A DNA stretch of 64,000 bases from an uncultured Selenomonadaceae bacterium (lineage in GTDB: Bacteria; Bacillota; Negativicutes; Selenomonadales; Selenomonadaceae), in contig CAJOHN010000005.1 of NCBI GenBank assembly GCA_905234235.1, positions 62,001 through 126,000 on the forward strand, written 5' to 3'. The notes beneath the pieces are model-generated. The model saw only the letters and a list, made by a program, of their open reading frames with translations, made no database searches and was not told where the DNA came from. Position 1 is the first letter of the stretch. The number at the start of each line of letters is the position of its first letter. Shown one piece after another: positions 60,563-64,000 of the stretch. Made by a program: the position numbers and the translations under genes.

Positions 60563-60936
60563 CATTTCGCGAGGTTAATATGTAGTTTAACCGTCTGAAC
60601 AAGGATAAAGTCTATCAGCTTACAAATATCTTCTTCTGTCACGCCGCCGAGCTTGCCTTCTTCGTCGCACGTCGTGAAAACTAAATTTCCGCAAAGAACT
60701 TGTTCATCACTTAAAAATAAAGTCGGCACAGGTTTTTCTTTCAGCAAAAATTCGTCGTCACAATAAATATCGAAAAATTTTCCGTCGACTTCAATCCGTA
60801 CAAGGTCTATCGAGTCACAACCGATTATTCTGTACAATTCTTCAAGTGTCTTTTCTGAATCAATAAACCGAACGTGTGGAATAATCGCTTTGATTTTGTG
60901 GTTTACTTCCAGCGTCAAGACTTGAATTTGTTTCAT
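60562..60936 (-). CDS. DUF3846-family protein (copy 2)
   Basis: 124 residues from ATG 60936. IQVLTLEVNHKIKAIIPHVR, LEELYRIIGCDSIDLVRIEV DGKFFDIYCDDEFLLKEKPV, LCGNLVFTTCDEEGKLGGVT. The same blocks as the protein at 50.06-50.44 kb, but diverged, so it comes from a related element rather than a recent duplication. Confidence 0.75.
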   Translation of the reverse strand: MKQIQVLTLEVNHKIKAIIPHVRFIDSEKTLEELYRIIGCDSIDLVRIEVDGKFFDIYCDDEFLLKEKPVPTLFLSDEQVLCGNLVFTTCDEEGKLGGVTEEDICKLIDFILVQTVKLHINLAK

Positions 60937-60940
60937 GTCA

Positions 60941-61522
60941 TTAAGCCCTTTTTTCAATGAAGATGAGATTAAGCTTGGTAAAATCTTTCTCAGGCGCGTC
61001 TGAAATTGTCAGCAAATGCCACGCCCAAATCCCAACGTTTTCAAAGCCGATATTGCCTTCGTGGAAGTCTCCGCCGCCGCGTCCATTTCCTACCGCTGTG
61101 AGCAAGGGCAAAGGGTGAATGCACCAGCCGTGTTTGTCTATAGACTTCGCCCTGTACTCATTCAAATCCACGTATTCTTTCGTGTCATAATTGATGAGAA
61201 ATTTTCCGTCGAGGGTGAAGACTGTAGAAGTTGAGCCCAACATCTTAACATTGTCGCCCCACACTTCACGATAGCACGGAATGTAACTCGCCGAGCAATT
61301 CGGAAAGTTAAAGTCGTCGGGTTCGCCGGCATAATCGCCTACCCATGCCACGCGACCGAGCTTGTTATAAAGCCTCTCCGAAAACGAGTTGACGAACGAA
61401 TTTTCCCACCAACTATGTTCAAGCAGTTTCGCGAACATATATTCGCCGTCTACCGAGCGATTGAAAACTTTGCAGTCAGTGCCAAACTCGTTGCCCAAAA
61501 CCGCCATGTAATACTGTCCCAT
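60941..61522 (-). CDS. Hypothetical phage-like protein
   Basis: 193 residues from ATG 61522 (AAAGGAATTG upstream). MGQYYMAVLGNEFGTDCKVF, SWWENSFVNSFSERLYNKLG RVAWVGDYAG, INYDTKEYVDLNEY, IHPLPLLTAVGNGRGGGDFH, VGIWAWHLLTISDAPEKDFT. Trp/Tyr-rich, cytoplasmic. The MGQYY...WVGDYA...HPLPLLTAVGNGRGGGD layout recurs in phage and ICE hypotheticals, function unknown. Confidence 0.7.
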   Translation of the reverse strand: MGQYYMAVLGNEFGTDCKVFNRSVDGEYMFAKLLEHSWWENSFVNSFSERLYNKLGRVAWVGDYAGEPDDFNFPNCSASYIPCYREVWGDNVKMLGSTSTVFTLDGKFLINYDTKEYVDLNEYRAKSIDKHGWCIHPLPLLTAVGNGRGGGDFHEGNIGFENVGIWAWHLLTISDAPEKDFTKLNLIFIEKRA

Positions 61523-61616
61523 ACACATCAATTCCTTTCATTTAGTTTACGAGCTTATTATGTCGTGTATTGGCGAAAATTATACGGAATTTGGCAACTT
61601 TTTTATTAGAATCGCA

Positions 61617-61650
61617 CTAAAAAAACTCCCACATTTCTGCAGGAGCTTTG
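61617..61650 (-). terminator. Terminator
   Basis: Minus strand AGCTCCTGCAGAAATGTGGGAG followed by TTTTTTTAG. Confidence 0.65.
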
Positions 61651-61668
61651 TTTTCGTTTCAGCTGATT

Positions 61669-62256
61669 TTACTTTTTAACTTCGGTTTTGGTTTCAGTTT
61701 TCTTTTCTTCGTACAGACTCATCACCCAAGCTTCAAACCGTTTAATCTGCTTTTCGTATAAGTCGTTCGTCACCCAGAACTTTTTGTCGCCGATTTGAAT
61801 AACCGTCGTAGCGTATCTGGCGTGACCGCTGATTTTTCTGTCGTTCGGATTCTTCGTAACAGGCTTGAGGAACGCGTACCTGATATTGAGCGTCTTCTTC
61901 GTGTCGTCCGTGCTGAGGAGCAACTTCACAACGTCGGCGGTGATTTTGCCGTCGGCGAGGGCTTTTGCAAAGAGTTCGCGAATTTGTGCGCCTGCCGATT
62001 TTTTCTTGAGCTTGCTCGCGTTGACGACATTGTTCATAACCTGTTCGCTGATGATTGGCGTGCTTTCAACCTTCGCGCTCTTTTCGGGCTTAACGAGATT
62101 GACTTTGGTCGTCGTCGTTTCGTTCGTCACCGTCGCGATTTTGCTTGCCAGTTTCGTGGTTTCGGTTGCTGTGGCAATCTTGACTTCACTCGTCGCTTTG
62201 GCTTTGCCCTCAACCTTAGTTTCTGTCGTGGTCGCTACTTTCTTTGTTTCCGTCAT
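61669..62256 (-). CDS. Hypothetical protein with a Thr/Lys-rich N-terminus
   Basis: 195 residues. Residues 1-75 are low-complexity (TTTETKVEGKAKATSEVKIA type), likely disordered. Residues 80-185 are globular: SAGAQIRELFAKALADGKIT ADVVKLLLS, RYAFLKPVTKNPNDRKISGH ARYATTVIQIGDKKFWVTND, with a lysine-rich end EEKKTETKTEVKK. May bind nucleic acid; no family recognised. Strong codon repetition (ACT/GAA/AAA) in the first third. Confidence 0.65.
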   Translation of the reverse strand: MTETKKVATTTETKVEGKAKATSEVKIATATETTKLASKIATVTNETTTTKVNLVKPEKSAKVESTPIISEQVMNNVVNASKLKKKSAGAQIRELFAKALADGKITADVVKLLLSTDDTKKTLNIRYAFLKPVTKNPNDRKISGHARYATTVIQIGDKKFWVTNDLYEKQIKRFEAWVMSLYEEKKTETKTEVKK

Positions 62257-62406
62257 TTTTATCAGTTCCTTTCTTTGTGCAAGAGGTTTTATTTATCTTA
62301 TGGGCTTATATTAACGCGTCTTCACGGAAAACAGATGGAAAATGAGATTTTTTTATTAGAATTTGGCTAGAATCAGATTAGAATTACACGGAATTTCTAC
62401 GGAAAC

Positions 62407-62445
62407 AAAAAAAGCAGGATTTCTCCCGCTTAAAGACTTTCTGTT
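62407..62445 (-). terminator. Terminator
   Basis: Minus strand AAGCGGGAGAAATCCTGCTT followed by TTTTTTG. Confidence 0.75.
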
Positions 62446-62450
62446 TTAAG

Positions 62451-62900
62451 TTAAGTCGATAATTTTCCGTGCTGATGACTTTCGCGCACGAGCATAGCAC
62501 AGATTTTTCTCTGATACGGATTGTCCATTGTAAGTTCCTGCCCTTTTGGGAAACGCCGCGATTCGCGGTAGACTACCATATATTCTTCCGTTGACGGATT
62601 GTAAAACATTCCATAGCCGCCGTTCGGTCCGACAGGGTGTTCCTCAACGCTACCGTTAGATTCAATTTCGTAGACATCGAAAACTATGAATTCTTGATAA
62701 CGAAAAGAACTTCTGAAGTTCATATCCAGCATTCGCGCCGAGCTGATTCGGAAAACCATTTTCGAGCCGTCATTGCGTTCAACCCATATCGGCAAATCAG
62801 AATCACCCTTCCAATAAACCGTATCACTTGACGCCGCATTTGCCGAACTCGTGACCGCAACGAACAGCGCGAAGATCATAGCTGTAAAAATTTTTTTCAT
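62451..62900 (-). CDS. Small secreted protein
   Basis: 149 residues from ATG 62900 (GAGGTAG upstream). Signal peptide KKIFTAMIFALFVAVTSSANA with an ANA cleavage site. Mature part DTVYWKGDSDLPIWVERNDG, FRYQEFIVFDVYEIESNGSV, YMVVYRESRRFPKGQELTMD: a small beta-rich periplasmic protein. Function unknown; similar secreted proteins are common in Selenomonadales. Confidence 0.75.
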   Translation of the reverse strand: MKKIFTAMIFALFVAVTSSANAASSDTVYWKGDSDLPIWVERNDGSKMVFRISSARMLDMNFRSSFRYQEFIVFDVYEIESNGSVEEHPVGPNGGYGMFYNPSTEEYMVVYRESRRFPKGQELTMDNPYQRKICAMLVRESHQHGKLST

Positions 62901-62924
62901 AAGCACTACCTCATTCGCAGACAA

Positions 62925-63107
62925 TTATCTCAAAAGCAAAATGTAAGCTGCAGTAGCTTTCAATCTCAGCGACCACAAAGAACCAGAAGGAACTTCAACA
63001 CGTCCAATAGGATTTCCGCCGTATTCACTGTTGAAAATTATTCCGTTTTTGTCGATACGCCCGACGGTTCTGCCGCCATACTCGCTGTTAAAAATTATTG
63101 CCGCCAT
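62925..63107 (-). CDS. Tiny beta-repeat protein
   Basis: 60 residues from ATG 63107 (AAGGTGG upstream): two 16-residue repeats, IIFNSEYGGRTVGRIDKNG and IIFNSEYGGNPIGRVEVPSG, then a hydrophobic tail LRLKATAAYILLLR. The repeats would stack as beta hairpins, like the short GR(I/V)xxxG repeat units seen in surface proteins. May be the truncated end of a longer repeat protein. Function unknown. Confidence 0.55.
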   Translation of the reverse strand: MAAIIFNSEYGGRTVGRIDKNGIIFNSEYGGNPIGRVEVPSGSLWSLRLKATAAYILLLR

Positions 63108-63138
63108 AAAAAAACCACCTTCAATCAAAAATTTTATT

Positions 63139-64000
63139 TTAAACTAAGTTTTCCTTGATTGCTCGCGTAACACCAAGGATACCGGTAATTGCTCCGCTGA
63201 CAGGTTGCAACAGATTACACGTGTCTTTTATAAGTAAAATCTTGCCCTGTCTGTCAGCAAATGATGTCATTTCGACAAAACTACTTTTAAACAGATTTAT
63301 ATCTTCTTTAAGTTTTCCCGCTTCCCTTAATCCTATGTATATTTCTTCAGATAGATTTGAAGTTATGTTCAGATCGGCAACTTCGCTTACTTTAAGCGTC
63401 TTACGAACTTCTTTCATCATATTCCTTACAACTTGTATCCCTTTGAGCGAATCGGAAATATTTTTTTCGTCTCTCGCCGCCGCCGAAATTTTCAGTATTT
63501 CTTTAAAGTCCTCGATAATGTTATTGACACCAGACGACAGCGCATTGAATAAATCTTTTTCGACAAGTGAAAACGCTTTTTGAACCTCTGGATCATCTTG
63601 TGTGGACGACGTGGCGATGGGACGACTTACACTGCGGTCGGGCGAAGAATCCAAACGTTTTAAAACTTCCAGACACTCTTGGCGATTTTTAACGAATCCG
63701 CTGTTTATGAACGTCTTGATTTGCTGATAAAAAGTTTCGTTGTACTTGAAGGTGACGCTTACTTGCATTAGCGGAACGGAAATACTCGGCAAATTGTAAC
63801 CGGGCGCAGTTTCCAAATAAAGGGGCGTTGTATTATCTCGAATGAATTGGTCGGCTTGATTGATGTCATAAAAATTTCCGTGTTTAAGGTGAGTGTGTTG
63901 ACTTCTTGCGAAATAAAAATATTCTTCAACGCTTCTAAGTTTCTCGTCTACCGTCTTGGCGTCCAAAATTATCTTCAAGATTTTTCTGGCACGTTCATCA
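63139..64000 (-). CDS. Hypothetical helical protein, 5' end outside the window
   Basis: The track starts at a TTG (63978), but the frame stays open to the window edge (DERARKILKIILDAKTVDEK), so the gene probably starts beyond it. Globular N-terminal part with HGNFYDINQADQFIRDNTTP LYLETAPGYNLPSISVPLMQ, then a long helical part (VEKDLFNALSSGVNNIIEDF, IQVVRNMMKEVRKTLKVSEV) and a weakly hydrophobic end LLQPVSGAITGILGVTRAIK ENLV. No recognised domain; the ending GxxxGxxGV may dip into membrane. Confidence 0.6.
   Translation of the reverse strand, partial: DERARKILKIILDAKTVDEKLRSVEEYFYFARSQHTHLKHGNFYDINQADQFIRDNTTPLYLETAPGYNLPSISVPLMQVSVTFKYNETFYQQIKTFINSGFVKNRQECLEVLKRLDSSPDRSVSRPIATSSTQDDPEVQKAFSLVEKDLFNALSSGVNNIIEDFKEILKISAAARDEKNISDSLKGIQVVRNMMKEVRKTLKVSEVADLNITSNLSEEIYIGLREAGKLKEDINLFKSSFVEMTSFADRQGKILLIKDTCNLLQPVSGAITGILGVTRAIKENLV

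Overview
The window looks like a chromosome segment of a diderm Firmicute (Negativicutes, probably Selenomonadales). A Firmicute-style division and cell-wall cluster lies beside a TonB-dependent outer-membrane receptor, and the mobile DNA uses a Tn916-like tyrosine integrase and a bacterial group II intron. No species is claimed. Everything below is read by eye; family assignments come from motif recognition, not searches.

Layout. 1-11.5 kb (minus strand): aldo/keto reductase (partial), aroH, a degenerate ABC-F-like ATPase, then a tight peptidoglycan operon murE-murF-mraY-murD-murG-murC::ddl-ftsQ. 11.6-16.7 kb (plus): a cytoplasmic-looking SppA-type peptidase, an IS5-like transposase tail, a secreted TPR protein, a TonB-dependent receptor with an 11-residue tandem repeat, and a small secreted peptide. 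16.7-17.4 kb: debris of a dynamin-like GTPase. 17.4-23.2 kb (minus): a sulfate-assimilation operon (sbp-cysT-cysW-cysA-[aprA...cysN]-thiS-thiF-JAMM::LarE-[sulfite reductase]). Most of its members carry deletions that remove essential parts. 23.2-26.1 kb: ghost copies of mobile-element genes, a group II intron domain V remnant and a decayed pair of dynamin-like GTPases. 26.1-29.8 kb: a wHTH protein, a toxin-like amphipathic peptide and a shattered helicase-methylase restriction gene.

29.9-59.6 kb is an integrated element. It is bounded by two same-orientation 3' fragments of tRNA-Arg(UCU). Inside, from left to right, are: a frameshifted LCMT-STAS protein; a defence module (AlwI-type restriction enzyme, two adenine methyltransferases, a collapsed Septu-like gene, an AbiL/RloAB-like pair) flanked by ~370-bp imperfect repeats of the integrase 3' end and arm region; integrase and excisionase; a frameshifted replication-type ATPase; a large unknown HTH protein; a peptidase; a group II intron inside an ERF-like gene; Cas4-like nuclease and DUF932 genes; an eight-gene operon built around a TRAFAC-type GTPase with a membrane-anchored EIIA-Glc-like domain that lacks the catalytic histidines; and regulators. 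From 59.6 kb to the end a second, related element begins (AP2/HNH endonuclease, a second DUF3846 protein, small hypotheticals), so the elements appear stacked at one tRNA site. No relaxase, type IV secretion or phage structural genes were recognised.

Two themes cut across the window. Many genes carry single-base frameshifts, most at homopolymer runs (long-read sequencing error, or real slippage). Several operons carry internal deletions that remove precisely the functional motif. The best candidate for an undescribed system is the GTPase/EIIA-like/tail-anchored operon at 53.0-57.4 kb.
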